A stretch of DNA of 29,071 nucleotides from Didymodactylos carnosus (Eukaryota; Rotifera; Eurotatoria; Philodinida; Philodinidae): NCBI GenBank assembly GCA_905250885.1, contig CAJNOQ010001720.1, positions 1 through 29,071 of the forward strand, given 5' to 3'. A program made the position numbers and the translations under genes. This document shows positions 1 to 10,656 of this stretch, one piece after another. The notes beneath the pieces were generated by a model. The model ran no database searches and was not told where the DNA came from. It saw only the letters and a program-made list of their open reading frames with translations. Position 1 is the stretch's first letter. Each line of letters opens with the position of its first letter.

Positions 1-1
1 C

Positions 2-169
2 AGGCGTATGCTAGGAGCTTTAAATCGAGTATTCCGAGATGCACCACAAGCCATTCGTCTGACTCTTTACAAGACTTGTGTTCTACCCAAAATTGACTAT
101 TGCTCAGCAGTTTACGATTCGAACTTTTCAACTCATCTTGCTCAACGAAAACTATATATGAGTGTTTAA
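2..169 (+). pseudogene. Non-LTR retrotransposon (LINE) reverse transcriptase, C-terminal fragment
   Basis: The frame starting at base 2 is open from the window edge to a TAA at 167-169. It reads like the end of the RT domain of CR1/Jockey/L2-type LINEs: an RMLGALNRVFRDAP segment, then a LYKTCVLPKIDYCSAVYDS segment, matching the family pattern of a hydrophobic LG.L.R stretch followed by Y...V.P.ldY.s.vwD. In intact elements this is followed by the thumb and maturase-like region, but here the frame stops about 15 residues after YDS. The copy is therefore truncated at its 3' side, and its 5' side continues outside the window. No RNase H or zinc knuckle follows. It is best read as a dead insertion. 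The assignment to LINE RT is fairly firm; the clade is not. Confidence 0.7.
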
Positions 170-278
170 TATTTCTCTTTTTCTAGGTTGATCTGGTTTA
201 TCGTACTAACTTTTTGAACATGGCAACTCAACATCAGACAGACAACGTGTCGCTGTAAATATCTAGAGAAATCTTGTA

Positions 279-802
279 TATGTGTCATGCAAATTATAGT
301 TTTAGACAAAACTGAAAGAAGCCAATTAAGGGATTGTGATCGGGTCAGTTTATAGAGCTCATCGATCAGTTTATATTCAGTATTCTTCGAGTATGAATTT
401 GCGGGTACGAATATGAAAAATAAGAGTATTTGAATCCTGAGATGCAAATTCGTGTATAATTTTATGTAAAATACGTTAATATTATTCTGAACAATCTTTC
501 ATACTCTTTCTAGCAATTAAGTGTATCTGGAATATGTCTTAAGGGTCGAACATCAATTTTCCAAAAATTTTAGAAATCGGGAAACAATACAAACATTATA
601 TTTTTTATTTCTCTCCTTGTTTATTTAAAATCCTAATTAGTTTCAGAAAAAAATCAACAAACATCATATTTGTTTTTCAACTGATTTTAGCTGAAAACAT
701 TTTAACAAAGATAGGTTTTAGTTTTGGCTAAACAAAACCAAAACTTTAAAGATGTCAAAAATTCTTCAATTTTGCCTAAGACTATAATTTGCATGACACA
801 TA
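279..802. repeat. Inverted-repeat pair bounding a 524-bp AT-rich segment
   Basis: Bases 279-314 and 767-802 are inverted copies of each other, 33 of 36 positions matching by eye; both contain the core TGTGTCATGCAAATTATAG. The 450 bp between them is AT-rich with no convincing ORF. The arrangement fits a non-autonomous DNA element or foldback remnant, but no target-site duplication is visible outside the arms. The rest of 170-1194 holds nothing else I can support. Confidence 0.55.
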
Positions 803-1194
803 AATGTATACCAAATATTTATTTATATTTTTGTTACCAGTTCTTAAGTTGCGGAAGCGAGGACATGATTTCATAAATAAAAGTGTCCAGTATATTTCTT
901 TCTAGATTTCAACATATTATATCCTAGACACATTATGACACCAATCATTCGTTTGTATCAGTACTTCGTGAAAAAGGGGGAAAAAAGAAAACCAAGATGT
1001 GTCTGTATTGTCATCATCGTCGTCAGATGATATTAGCTGCTTTCTTCAACTGTACATGATGTAACACGTGACATAGCTTGTCATAAACGAACTAGCCATG
1101 CTTAAATAAAGATGTGACTTGCATTGTGAGACCATGCAACTCAAGCCATAATTGGCGAAAGTCATATTGGCATACCTCCATGATTCCGAAAAAT

Positions 1195-2313
1195 TAGAGA
1201 AAAGTCTGGGCTATAAAATGAGATCACTCCCAGCTCTTCATGACCTTCCTTGAAAAAATTATGAAGTTCTTAAGGTTTTCCTTCAAAGCCTAAAAAATCG
1301 CAATATTTTAGGTTCGTAAATTTTTCTCTCCTTTCCTATATATTCAAAATTTTTTCTTATAAGTAGCATGATAGAAGAACGTGTGCTCTTCAAAATAAGA
1401 TGTTTCCCAAAAACTTCTGATGAATTTTCTTAGAGATATAAGCATAGCAGCAAATGTCCTGAAAAACAGAGCTCTGTGTACAATATGTTTTTCTCACCAT
1501 ACGTTTTTTCAATAATGTGTGCTTCAATTGGCACACATCACGACCCCTCGAAAAAATGGTCTGATCGAGCTCAAAATTTTATCACAGATACTTCAGACCC
1601 TATATCAGATTTCGTCCTTTTTAAAAATCGTTTTCAACTTCAACTTTCGGCGTGAGAAGGTTTTCAAAATGAAAAATCGTTTTTTTATGCGGGATTTTCA
1701 GTATTTTTCGGATATCTCGAAAAGGGAAGACTATTTTTCGAAAAGAAAAAAACCGAACCTGAGATAGGGTCTGAAGTATCTGTGGTAAAATTTTGAGCTC
1801 GACTAGACCATTTTTTCGGGAGGTCGTAATGTGTGCCACTGAAAACTGGAGTTTTCCAGAAAACCCATAGAAGAACACGTCGGAAAATTCTGGGCAAAAA
1901 TACATCGATTTTCTTTTTCGATGTTCTATCTCTGGTATAAATTAGAACCCGATCCAAAATCGGTTTCCTTAGTTTCCAAGAGGGGAAAAAAAGAAGGAGG
2001 GGCTACCCTTAAATGAGTACTTATGATTTTTCCAATGACTATTTTGCTTTTTTTCCAATGACTATGCTTATATCTCTAAGAAAATTCATCAAAGTTTTTG
2101 GAAAACATCTCATTTTGAAGGGCACACTGTCTTCTATCATGCTACTTATAAGAAAAAATTTTGAATATATAGGAAAGGAGAGAAAAATTTACGAACCTAA
2201 AATATTGCGATTTTTTAGGCTTTGAAGGAAAAACTTAAAAACTTCATAATTTTTTCAAGGAAGGTCATGGAGAGCTGGGAGTGGTCTCATTTTATAGTCC
2301 AGACTTTCCTCTA
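1195..2313. mobile_element. Nested foldback element (outer arms about 250 bp, inner arms about 95 bp)
   Basis: Outer arm 1195-1447 is the inverted counterpart of 2062-2313, with moderate divergence and small indels; landmarks are ATGAGATCACTCCCAGCTC and its reverse complement near 2270-2292. Inside the spacer a second, independent pair lies at about 1525-1620 and 1746-1841, sharing TTCAGACCCTAT and GAGCTCAAAATTTTA. Short ORFs across it exist only because of the palindromic structure and have no protein signal. There is no transposase. A conserved stretch in the outer arm (AAATGAGA..., then CCAGCTC, then a CTTTCTTT-like run) also occurs in the 10657-11629 foldback, suggesting a shared family. 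Exact termini and target-site duplication are not clear. Confidence 0.75.
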
Positions 2314-2395
2314 CATTAGACTATGTTCAGCTCAAAATGACAACTTTTCTGCAAAAAAGAGGCGGGGAGAGGGCACCCTTAAGTACTTAATAAGT
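1980..2395 (+). repeat. Direct repeat of G-rich tract plus ACCCTTAA and AGTACTT
   Basis: A purine-rich tract followed by GGGCTACCCTTAAATGAGTAC near 1980-2020 recurs, imperfectly, as a G-rich tract plus GGGCACCCTTAAGTACTT near 2355-2390. The two copies flank the right outer arm of the foldback at 1195-2313. A duplication or slipped insertion is possible; it is too imperfect to call a target-site duplication. Confidence 0.35.
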
Positions 2396-4393
2396 AAATG
2401 TGCTCAAAAATATTTTATAATACTCATTCAAGTACTCAGATACACGTTTTGAGTTGTTAAGGACTTAGTGCATGAGTACATTCACTAGGGTATCTCATAA
2501 TAAAAAATAATCTAATTCATGCGTCACAAAGTGCAACATACTCTGCGACACATTGTTTCTATCTCATAGAAAACAGTGAAGGTGATGTCTTTTTGATCCG
2601 TTATTCGATTTTAAGAATATTTTAACTTCGTTTTGAGTGCTCTACGTAATGCTGACGCGATGAATGTGCCTGAGATATTCATCAATCTCCAAAACGTTAA
2701 GTTTCCAAAATCTGGAATTTTTCGTCCAGGACATCTTTTTACATATGCACTCAATCTTCCGTTATTTAAATGCTGTATAAAATGTTGTTCATTTAACTAC
2801 ATTTACACTAATTTTGCTTGTATATAGTCTTCAAATAGCTCTGGTATAATCGTTTATACTTTATTAATGAACTTATGTAAATAAATTTTGACTCTTTCAT
2901 TGATTGTCTTAAATTTGTGTGTGAATTTTATTTTATTATTTGAGAACATCGTACCATCGATTCACTATTCTGTGAACTTTTATTTTCTTTGATATTTTTA
3001 TTGTCATTTACTTTGTGAATTTAGTCGAAGTTGATTATTATCGAAGAATAACATCCATTCTTTGTATCAATCGTCAGGAGTGTAGAACAAAGTATGACAA
3101 TGAATTAGTCTTATCAAATAAACAACGAATACATAATTTTTCTCTCGATAATTTCTAACTAAAGATCAGTGAACTACTTTCAATATACAGATTTTTTTTT
3201 CTTTTTTTGGCATTTTTTATTATAATCAGAAAGCTATATTGATTGATAAACGTAATCCTTTCCTATAAGCTCCTAGAAAAATTGATTTTAGTGTTTGACA
3301 TAAGTAAATTTAATGCACAACATTCTTATTTTAAAATCTGTAAACAAATCTTAGAGAATTAATTTCTAATTTTCATTAATTATTTGATGCACAATTTCAG
3401 ATAAACTAGAAGATCTTCTATTTTTCCTCACCATTCGAAGATAAATTGTATTTTTGAGTACAACACGATGGTACGTTTTTCAATGATTGTAGAAATTTTA
3501 TCCTGACACTACTCGTAACTACGAACATGTTCAACTTTTAATTTGTTCATAGAGCCTTGATCAAGACTTTCTTGTTGCGAGAAGCTGAAAAAACTTTTCA
3601 GTTTAATACATTTATTGACAAATTCTAACCGTTTTATTAGAGATGCCAGTGAAAGAAAAGGAAATAAAACAGTCAACACAAAAGAAAAAGAGGATAAATC
3701 TCTCTACACATACTCACACACAAAGTTTATCATCACAGACTTGATAAATAAACATGAAATTGATCATCGGAGTACACACACACACACGTTGAGTTGAACA
3801 AGCAGTTTTTGAAACCAAAAGACAAAAAGAAAAAAACGATGACTATCATTCAACAAAAATCGAACGGAAATAGATAGAACAGATAAAACAAAACAAAAAA
3901 TTTTGACAAACAGTACAGACATACAAAGGCAAAGCCGCAATCTCTCACTCATCTAGTTTCAAATAAAAATCAAATCTACATACACTCACATACACATGGA
4001 GTATAAAAAAAAGATCATTCACTAATACACAGCGCAAAAAAAAACATGAAGATAAACAACAAACAAATAGATTCGTAGACAAATTTTGTTAATTGCATTT
4101 TAAAGACAATAAAATATGTTTCAAAATGCAAAACAAAATCAACAAGATAATAGAGAAAATAAATAAATAAAGTGTGAGATACAACATGTGAACATGAAAT
4201 AATTACATCGGATGAAATGTTGACTAATTAAAAACAATGTATAGCGCGCTATCCATCACAATGTAACTCAGATCTGGCAATGGCATATGACGAGAAATCA
4301 TCTTTTTTTTTTTTTTCTTTCTCTAAAATAATTTCAACTGTCATCTCAATCAAATAAAATACAACCGAGTGAAACTGTACTAACATCTTTCTC
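2396..4393. other. AT-rich intergenic DNA without recognisable genes
   Basis: About 2 kb of low-GC sequence. It holds a short CA microsatellite at 3774-3787, adenine-rich stretches around 3800-4180 and a poly-T tract near 4301-4317. Short open frames occur in all directions as expected by chance and carry no recognisable domain. It lies beyond the 3' end of the minus-strand three-exon gene. Confidence 0.6.
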
Positions 4394-4399
4394 TTTAAT
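4394..4399 (-). terminator. Possible poly(A) signal of the three-exon gene (ATTAAA)
   Basis: On the minus strand ATTAAA lies about 60 nt downstream of the stop codon at 4458-4460. It is the common variant of AATAAA at a suitable distance. No AATAAA is closer. Confidence 0.4.
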
Positions 4400-4457
4400 A
4401 GTTGAATTGTGATTTTATCAAATCATAAAGCACACTCAACACAGACAATACAGTTTT

Positions 4458-6337
4458 TTAGTCAAGACAAATAATATCCTCATTTTCATCGTCACTAATG
4501 ATCACCATTTGTTCTTGTTGTAGTTCTTTGCCATGAGTAATGAAAATATCCAATGGTTTTCCTTCCATTGCAGGTTGTTGCGATGGTATGAAATATTCTA
4601 CCATCCGAAAGCATTTCTTGTCCATAACTGTATCGTAGATATTATATGTGATATTCGACTTTTTGTGTAGTTGCCAATGTGAATGAAGATCGTATGCTAG
4701 AGTATCAAACGAAAGAACTTGTCGAATGTTACATATGAAACATTTCAGACAGATACTATCGAATTTGGATAGATGTGCTGTTTGTAGTAATGGAGCTTTG
4801 GTCATATTTTCAATCAGATAATCACTGTTGTTGACAGTAATCGTTTTCTGACGTTTTGTTGTGTTAGAATTTGTTAATTCGGTGAGATCACATGGTGATT
4901 TGGATGGAAGCGCTTTTCGTTTGAACGTTGATGGTATTGATTGTGGTTTATTTTCATTTGAAGGTGAAGGTGATCGTTTTATTTGATATTTCTTCTTTCT
5001 TGATCGAAGCTTTTTCACTTTTACTGTTGTTGTTATTGCTGTTTTTGATTGTTGTTTTATAGCTAATGAAGTTAAATTTGATTTTTCATGAAACTAGAAT
5101 GAGAAGAGATAACATACTATGATTTATAATTTAAAGATGGATATATCGATGAAAAATTGAAAGAAATCTGTCTATCTATTATTTAGAATGAATCAAAACA
5201 ACTTGTTTTCAAATAAAAAAATTCACATTTTTGTTTTTGATTGAAACAAAAACAAAACAATTTGGCTGAATTTCATTAATTATTTTTCGTTTCTTACGTT
5301 CGCAATACGAGTTAAAAACTGGGAAACAAAACACAATTTGAGACGCGATATGGTACTATGTTTAAGTTCAATTTGAAAAGAGATCAATTTTAACAAAAAA
5401 CAATAAGTTCATAGAAAAGTACAATGAGAATTAAAAAAGTTTACTTGTTTAATTGGTAATAAATTTTCAATCGGAGGTGAATTTAATCGATGTAATAGAA
5501 CAGTACATGGTCTAATACCAGCATTTCGTAATATTGCATGATATTGTACTTGTCGTTTCATATGAGTATCTAAATAAATAGAAAAAAATTATATTTCACC
5601 TTCTAATTGAAAGTCAGAATTATACATTCTGAGAAAAAGAGTCATTTTCTGCTACTGACTCATATGATATATTCATAACTTTATGTGTATGATTCAGACA
5701 TACATTTAAACGTTTTTATATGAAAAATTTTAAAAACATTTTAGTAACTATGTGAAATAATGCTGATAATATCTCATAAATTTCTGTTTTAATTTATTGA
5801 GTGTAGTCTTAGATTACCTCGACGTCGTGGGAAATATATTGGACTAGTACTCGTCGTAATTAATCTATCACATGTTTTTATTTGTTTATCCAATGATATA
5901 TCGATATTCTCTGTAGCACAATATTCTTCATATAGTTTTATGATAGATATTTCCCATAAATCAAATACGACAAAATAAAGTATATCTTTGATATCAAATT
6001 TATTTAAATTTAATAAACAGAGGGGCATAGCTAATTCTGCACTAGTTGATATTCGTTTTCGAGTTCGACGTTTGAACGGAGTAATGGGTAATGGAACTCG
6101 TACGAGTGATTTTGACAATGTTTCGATTTGTTTCTGTTGTGGCTTTGATTTCAGACCAAGAGCCGACATCAAATGTCTAACATCATTATCAAAAGTCAAT
6201 GGCTCTTCTTTCACTGGTGGTTGAATATTGTTATTATTATCATCTCTCATTGTTGTTATATTCCATTTGATTAGAGAGGGTAAACAAGGCAATGTTTGAC
6301 AAATAGTGTCATCTGTTTCGATACAACATAATGTCAT
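4458..6337 (-). CDS. Three-exon gene for an unrecognised 426-residue, probably nuclear protein
   Basis: Exons on the minus strand: 6337-5818, 5569-5445 and 5093-4458. Introns (248 and 351 nt) begin GTAATC and GTAAAC and end in TTTAG and TTCTAG behind pyrimidine-rich tracts. Exon lengths 520, 125 and 636 keep one frame (1281 nt, stop TAA), the main support for the model. I do not recognise the family. Visible features are a VKEE sumoylation-type site (residues 42-45), basic KRRTRKR (89-95), a second basic cluster in KKLRSRKKK starting near 242 with SPSPS after it, a degenerate zinc-finger-like set (C333, C336, H352 or H354, H358), and an acidic C-terminus with a VIISDD SUMO-interaction-like motif (412-417). 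Basic clusters suggest nuclear location; the SUMO link is inference. The start is the first ATG in the open frame; Met30 is an alternative. The middle exon encodes DTHMKRQVQ to LLPIKQ. Confidence 0.75.
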
Positions 6338-6833
6338 TGTTATTTGGATTAGAAATCAGTTCACAATAACAAACAACAATAAGAAGAAAAAATGTCTGTA
6401 AGTAGAGAATATCTAGAAGAATTATGGCAACAACAAACACATGATAAATAGAGAAAATTTGAGCACATTTGTTTGGTCAATCGAAGTACACTTCTGTTTT
6501 TGATACTCGGTTACATGCGAAAGTGTTACTTTCAAAATTTCGCGCAACCTTACCTTTTCATTTGTGTTCTGTTGTTAAGAAATTGTTACAAACGCGCACA
6601 AAATTCTTTTATGAAGGAGAAAAAATAATAATAATGAAAGTAAGTTCTGGTGTTTTTATTTGTTAATCAATTTGAACGACATACAAGGAAAAGAAAACCC
6701 TGTCTACATAATTACAAATATGCCCACATATTTAATCATGATGACGTGTATATGAATAATTACCTTAAAGAAAGAAAGGGAAAGAAAGAAAAAGAAAAGA
6801 GAGATGTAGCCAGTGTTAGTTGAAATACGTTAA
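6338..6833. other. Upstream region of the three-exon gene, with a GAAA-rich microsatellite
   Basis: This interval should contain the minus-strand promoter and 5' UTR. I see no clear TATA box. A purine tract built of GAAA units lies at about 6767-6805. The 65-codon plus-strand frame at 6469-6666 has no recognisable features. Confidence 0.4.
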
Positions 6834-7239
6834 CGCTACGTTCACACTATAAAACTTAAATGAGCACAAAAGAAGCTGATTGGTCAAAAAGTTAACTCTG
6901 ACTTAAATGATGTTTCGGAGATCATTTAACTTTAACTCTCCAATCATAAATCAGCTCATTAACCAATAATACGGTTTCATTAGACAAGGGAGCTAGCGGC
7001 AGTTCAAACATCTGACTCTCTGCTCAATTTGTCTGTTTTGAGAAGGAAGTCAACTTTAGAATGTGAATTCAAACCAGTTAGCAAGCCGCAACCTTTGAGA
7101 ATACTGAAGCCAGGAAGCAGAACAATTTTAGGGGAAATGTCAAAGAAAATCTTATTGCTGTGTTGAAAGATTTAGGTATGAACACTCTCGCAGTTAACTT
7201 CGAGTTAACTCTGAAAAGTTGTAGTGTGAACTTCACCGA
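6834..7239. mobile_element. MITE-like element with GTTCACACTA terminal inverted repeats
   Basis: The left end (6834-6850) and the right end (7221-7239, inverted) share GTTCACACTA preceded by similar bases. Both ends continue with GTTAACTCTGA-type words internally. A further foldback inside the left half pairs GCTGATT near 6875 with AATCAGC near 6948, and TTAAATGAT with ATCATTTAA around 6904-6928. The termini resemble hAT-type MITE ends, but no clear 8-bp target-site duplication is visible, so the superfamily is only a guess. No transposase frame. Confidence 0.55.
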
Positions 7240-7957
7240 GATAAATTACATTCTAAATGTTTTAGTCTCACACTATTATTTATTAATAAAATATGTTGTT
7301 GAAAAGAAAACTTTAAAACACAAAATTCCGATAGAAGTTTCACAGAGATAAAAAAATGAGTGATAGTAAAGAATAGATATTATATCCTCTATTTGAATGT
7401 TGTTATAGTAACAAGCTTCACTTTCATTATTGACCTCAATAATAATCATCAGTCATTCATTCTTTACTGCATTCCTTTCATGAAGATAGTTTTATTTTAT
7501 ACTATAGAAATTTTCGAGATTATCAAAAAATTCACGGAACAGAGGCTCAGATTAACCAATAGCAAAATTTAGGTTGTAAAAAGCGGCAATGAAGGGGAAA
7601 AAAGATGTCAACAATTCAAAAGCGTAAACTAGCGAGGTTCATCCACCATATTGGATTTATTTATTTTGTCTACCATCGTTCCTCACAAAAATGTTTATCT
7701 CTTCCTATATCTGTGCTTATTTTTCACTTTGTTGTTTGTGTGAATTTATTTGTGCCGCCAAAATTCCTTGATAAATATTCTACGGATTATGTTCTCACCT
7801 TGTGTTTAGCAAAAGTGCTTAATTTAGTACTTCTATTAGTAAAAATTGTGACACATCTGTGTAGTTGTAGCTGTCGACTTCTTATTTTACTATGCGTCAA
7901 TAACAATAACAACAACAGGAAAGATTAGAACTATTTAATCTAATAAAAATACAAGAG
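7240..7957. other. AT-rich DNA with an unsupported 107-codon frame
   Basis: The plus-strand frame 7605-7928 encodes a hydrophobic, Cys- and Leu-rich peptide ending in a run of Asn codons from an AAC/AAT trinucleotide repeat (about 7899-7918). It shows no domain, lacks a clear signal peptide and has no conserved neighbour. I do not call it a gene. Nothing else is seen here. Confidence 0.4.
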
Positions 7958-7960
7958 ATT

Positions 7961-8305
7961 GGTTTAAGCTTTAATTTTGAATCAGAACGAAATCGGGAAT
8001 ATAAATTCCTATTATATCATTCTGAAACTTAAACTATTAAAATACAAGATAAATTCTTGCACATAGCTAGAATCGAACACACGAACTTGATCTTTGCAGA
8101 CGAAGTGCAAAAATCAACTTCGCTATTCTTTCCTATATTCTGCACAATGCTTGAAGTTGTGCAATGACTCGATGTTATCCGTCAATGTATATTTTTGTGT
8201 TTTATTTTTGGTTTAAGCTTTAATCTTGAACCAGAACGAAATTGAAAATATAAATTCCCATTAATATCATTCGAAAACTTAAACTATTAAAACACAAAAT
8301 CAATC
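7961..8305 (-). repeat. Direct repeats of about 95 bp around a tRNA-like segment (SINE-like unit)
   Basis: Copies at 7961-8056 and 8210-8300 align along most of their length. Both begin GGTTTAAGCTTTAAT and contain CAGAACGAAAT, ATATAAATTCC and AACTTAAACTATTAAAA. Read on the minus strand, the first copy directly follows the tRNA-like head at about 8060-8125, giving a head plus body order as in tRNA-derived SINEs; the second copy lacks a head. A weak third match to the body start is seen near 17831-17865. Confidence 0.55.
8060..8125 (-). other. tRNA-derived segment, Arg(UCG)-like anticodon arm
   Basis: On the minus strand an anticodon stem-loop TTGCA-CTTCGTC-TGCAA (8110-8094) would place TCG at the anticodon. 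It is followed by GTGTTCGATTC, a good match to box B and the T loop TTCGATT (about 8081-8070). A weak box A-like TAGCGAAGTTGA lies just upstream. The D arm is shortened and the T and acceptor stems pair poorly, so it is not a working tRNA. It probably derives from a tRNA and forms the head of a SINE with the 7961-8056 body. Confidence 0.45.
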
Positions 8306-8394
8306 CTGAATAGGTTCAATTAGAAGAATAGATTTTGATCACAAAAAGTTGTTTTGTTAATATCAGTAATGATTATAAGGAGATATTAGTATAC

Positions 8395-8905
8395 CTATGG
8401 CGAGTTTTTTTTTAAAATATCGACGGTTACTGACGATTCAACCAGAAACTGTCATTATACCGCGCAGTTAACCGACGGTAACTTATTAGACCGCGGTCCA
8501 AGAAAATACCGTACGACAACCGTTTTTGCCCATTTACCACTGTATTTTGCACCCGTGACGATAAAAGAAACAGAAAAATTCGAGAGACTTGTTTTTTTCT
8601 TCAGATTGAACTTTTCTTTTAGATCAGACAGACTCGTCAAAGTTTGAACTTCGACTCAAGGCAAATTTCTCTCAATCGGAAGCGGTTCTGTCTACACTTA
8701 CAAGTGCTCAACAATAAAAAGAAGAAAATTGCAAATTACCTTAAAATTTCTGTTCTACGTGTTTATAATGATAAAATACCAGACGGTACAGCTCGTTATA
8801 CCGACAGTATACAGTGACATACCGCGTGGTTACCGTCGGTATTTTCGTTACTATGGCGTAATACCTCACGGTAACGTTGGTATTTTGCCGGTGTTATGCA
8901 CCTGG
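8395..8905. mobile_element. TACCG-rich foldback element
   Basis: The left part (about 8430-8530) and right part (about 8775-8905) are dense in TACCG/CGGTA words. AACCGACGGTAAC on the left is mirrored by GGTTACCGTCGGT on the right, with several smaller palindromes. The middle is unrelated AT-rich sequence. No transposase. Ends are approximate. The same word family recurs at the ends of the 12535-13661 element. Confidence 0.5.
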
Positions 8906-9152
8906 GCAGCGTTAAATTTCACCCACGTCTGATCGAATAAAATTGGCTCTAACCTTAGTTCGCATCATATTTTTTCTACTTCTACTTATTAAAATGCAAG
9001 AGGACATCTTTCTTCAAAATCAAAAACGATTCTATCTTAGTTCACAACAACGAAACATCAAAAACAGTCGAAAATGTTTAACTTCTATTCTTTAGTAGTG
9101 TATTTAGTCAAAACTTTGCCTGCTACGACAAGCTGTGATATTTGAGTCATCC

Positions 9153-9744
9153 CATGTACTAAAAATCGACAATTAATCGCGAAAAATCATTCGATTAATC
9201 GTGCGCTTAATCGCGAGTTTTTGGTGATTTTAGCGATTAATCACGATTAATTGACGATTTTTTTTTCTAGGTACTAGGTTGGAACCTATCTTAGGAAATA
9301 CATATTTTTTTCTGTTGTTTCATTGTTTATTAAGTATAATGACATGTACGTAACCCAACAAGGGTCTTACCATCAGCTCAGGTCGGAGTCTTGCCGACGA
9401 GTCGATTTTAGACATTACCCAGATACCAGCTGTTCACTGGGCTCCTCGACTTAAGGGACCATAGAGAAGACTCTTGACAACTCTGTTTTACTCTAAAATA
9501 AAAAGATAATCTAAATAGAATTGAATTTCTTGTTGAAATCGTATTTCTTATATACATACTTTACGGCAAAATAAAACGGTGAGTAACAAACAATAACCAT
9601 TTAATCGTTTAAAACTAACAATTAATCACAATTAATGGATGATTATTTAAAAAAAAAGAAAAATCATCGGTCGATTAATTGACGTCAATTAATTTTTTCA
9701 AAATCGCGATTAATTGTTAAAAATACCGCGATTTCGTCGACATG
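9153..9744. mobile_element. AATCG-family non-autonomous element, long copy
   Basis: It begins CATGTACTAAAAATCG and ends CCGCGATTTCGTCGACATG. Both ends are rich in AATTAATCG/CGATTAATT palindromic words, and CATGT at the left is inverted as ACATG at the right. The short copy at 23611-23713 has the same two termini, which fixes the family boundaries. No transposase frame. The central part holds a GC-richer block not present in the short copy. No convincing target-site duplication. Confidence 0.65.
9300..9500 (-). mobile_element. Possible LINE 3'-UTR insertion inside the AATCG element
   Basis: This block is markedly richer in G and C than its surroundings. Read on the minus strand it runs through CAGTGAACAGCTGGTATCTG and GCTGATGGTAAGACCC to AATAAA (complement of 9325-9334) and then an A-rich stretch. 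A GC-richer unit ending in a poly(A) signal and A-rich tail is what a 5'-truncated LINE insertion leaves. It is absent from the short sister element at 23611. The assignment is inference. Confidence 0.3.
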
Positions 9745-10646
9745 AAATGAGATAATTCACTTAAGTTGAGCTGGATAAAGACATTCTATTTCACACTCAA
9801 CTTTCAAAGAAATCCGATGAAATTTTACACTACAAGAACTATTCTAAAGATAGAAAGTGAGAAGAAGTGAAATAATGGCTTTATTTGCTACATATTTGTG
9901 ATAGATAGAAAAATTTGTTTTTAACTTGCAATGTTAAGAATACATTTGATAAAGTAGGTAACGATAGTTATGTCCTATACTAACCTAAAGTAGAGTACCG
10001 CTTCTTTTTTATTGAGAAAAAAAACTATATTTTTAGGTAGATTGTTCGAGTAGCCCTTAAGCGATAGTTAGCAGAAGTAGAATCGTTACATTATTCCTGT
10101 GCTCATCTGTTATGCCTGAATGATTTTCGATGATGTATACTAAGAAAAGCATAGAACTAGCACAAATCAAGTGTTTACCAAATCGTAATTGACAGGAACA
10201 AGCAGTGATATTCTCAGATATGACATCTAATTTTGTCAAGCGAATATTACATGCAGAAAAGATATTGGGATTGAGACCAAGAAGCTACATGACTGTAAAA
10301 AAACGAATGTTTATCTAAAAATTAAGTGAAGCGTGAAGTAATCTGCCTTTTACTCGTTATTTTTTGTTTTTGAAAACTTCCTTCTGGAGTTTTTGAGAGT
10401 CCCTTCTGCTTTTCACGTTATAAAGTCGAAGTTTCCAGAATTTCAGCTTGACAAATCCCACTTTTACGAAAATTTTATCCTTAGAGAAACTTTCTTTCAT
10501 TCTACAAACAGAAAAAAATTCGATCTAAATACAAAGTTCGAATAATTACAAACCGTCAAGAATTTTCATCGATCACTATAAAAAAAATCATGTAAATAAT
10601 TCTCTGAAAGTGAACTCCCTTTTGGATTCCGATGATTGTCTAGGCC
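9745..10646. other. AT-rich DNA without recognisable features
   Basis: No ORF, RNA gene or repeat in this 0.9 kb stretch that I can support. Confidence 0.5.
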
Positions 10647-10656
10647 ATTTATTACA

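Noticed and set aside
1519-1957. Overlapping ORFs on both strands inside the nested foldback
   Set aside because: They mirror one another because the DNA is palindromic; no protein signal.
3774-3787. CA repeat as part of a larger satellite
   Set aside because: Only about seven dinucleotides; an ordinary microsatellite.
7605-7928. 107-codon plus-strand ORF
   Set aside because: Hydrophobic composition and an Asn run from a trinucleotide repeat; no domain or supporting context.
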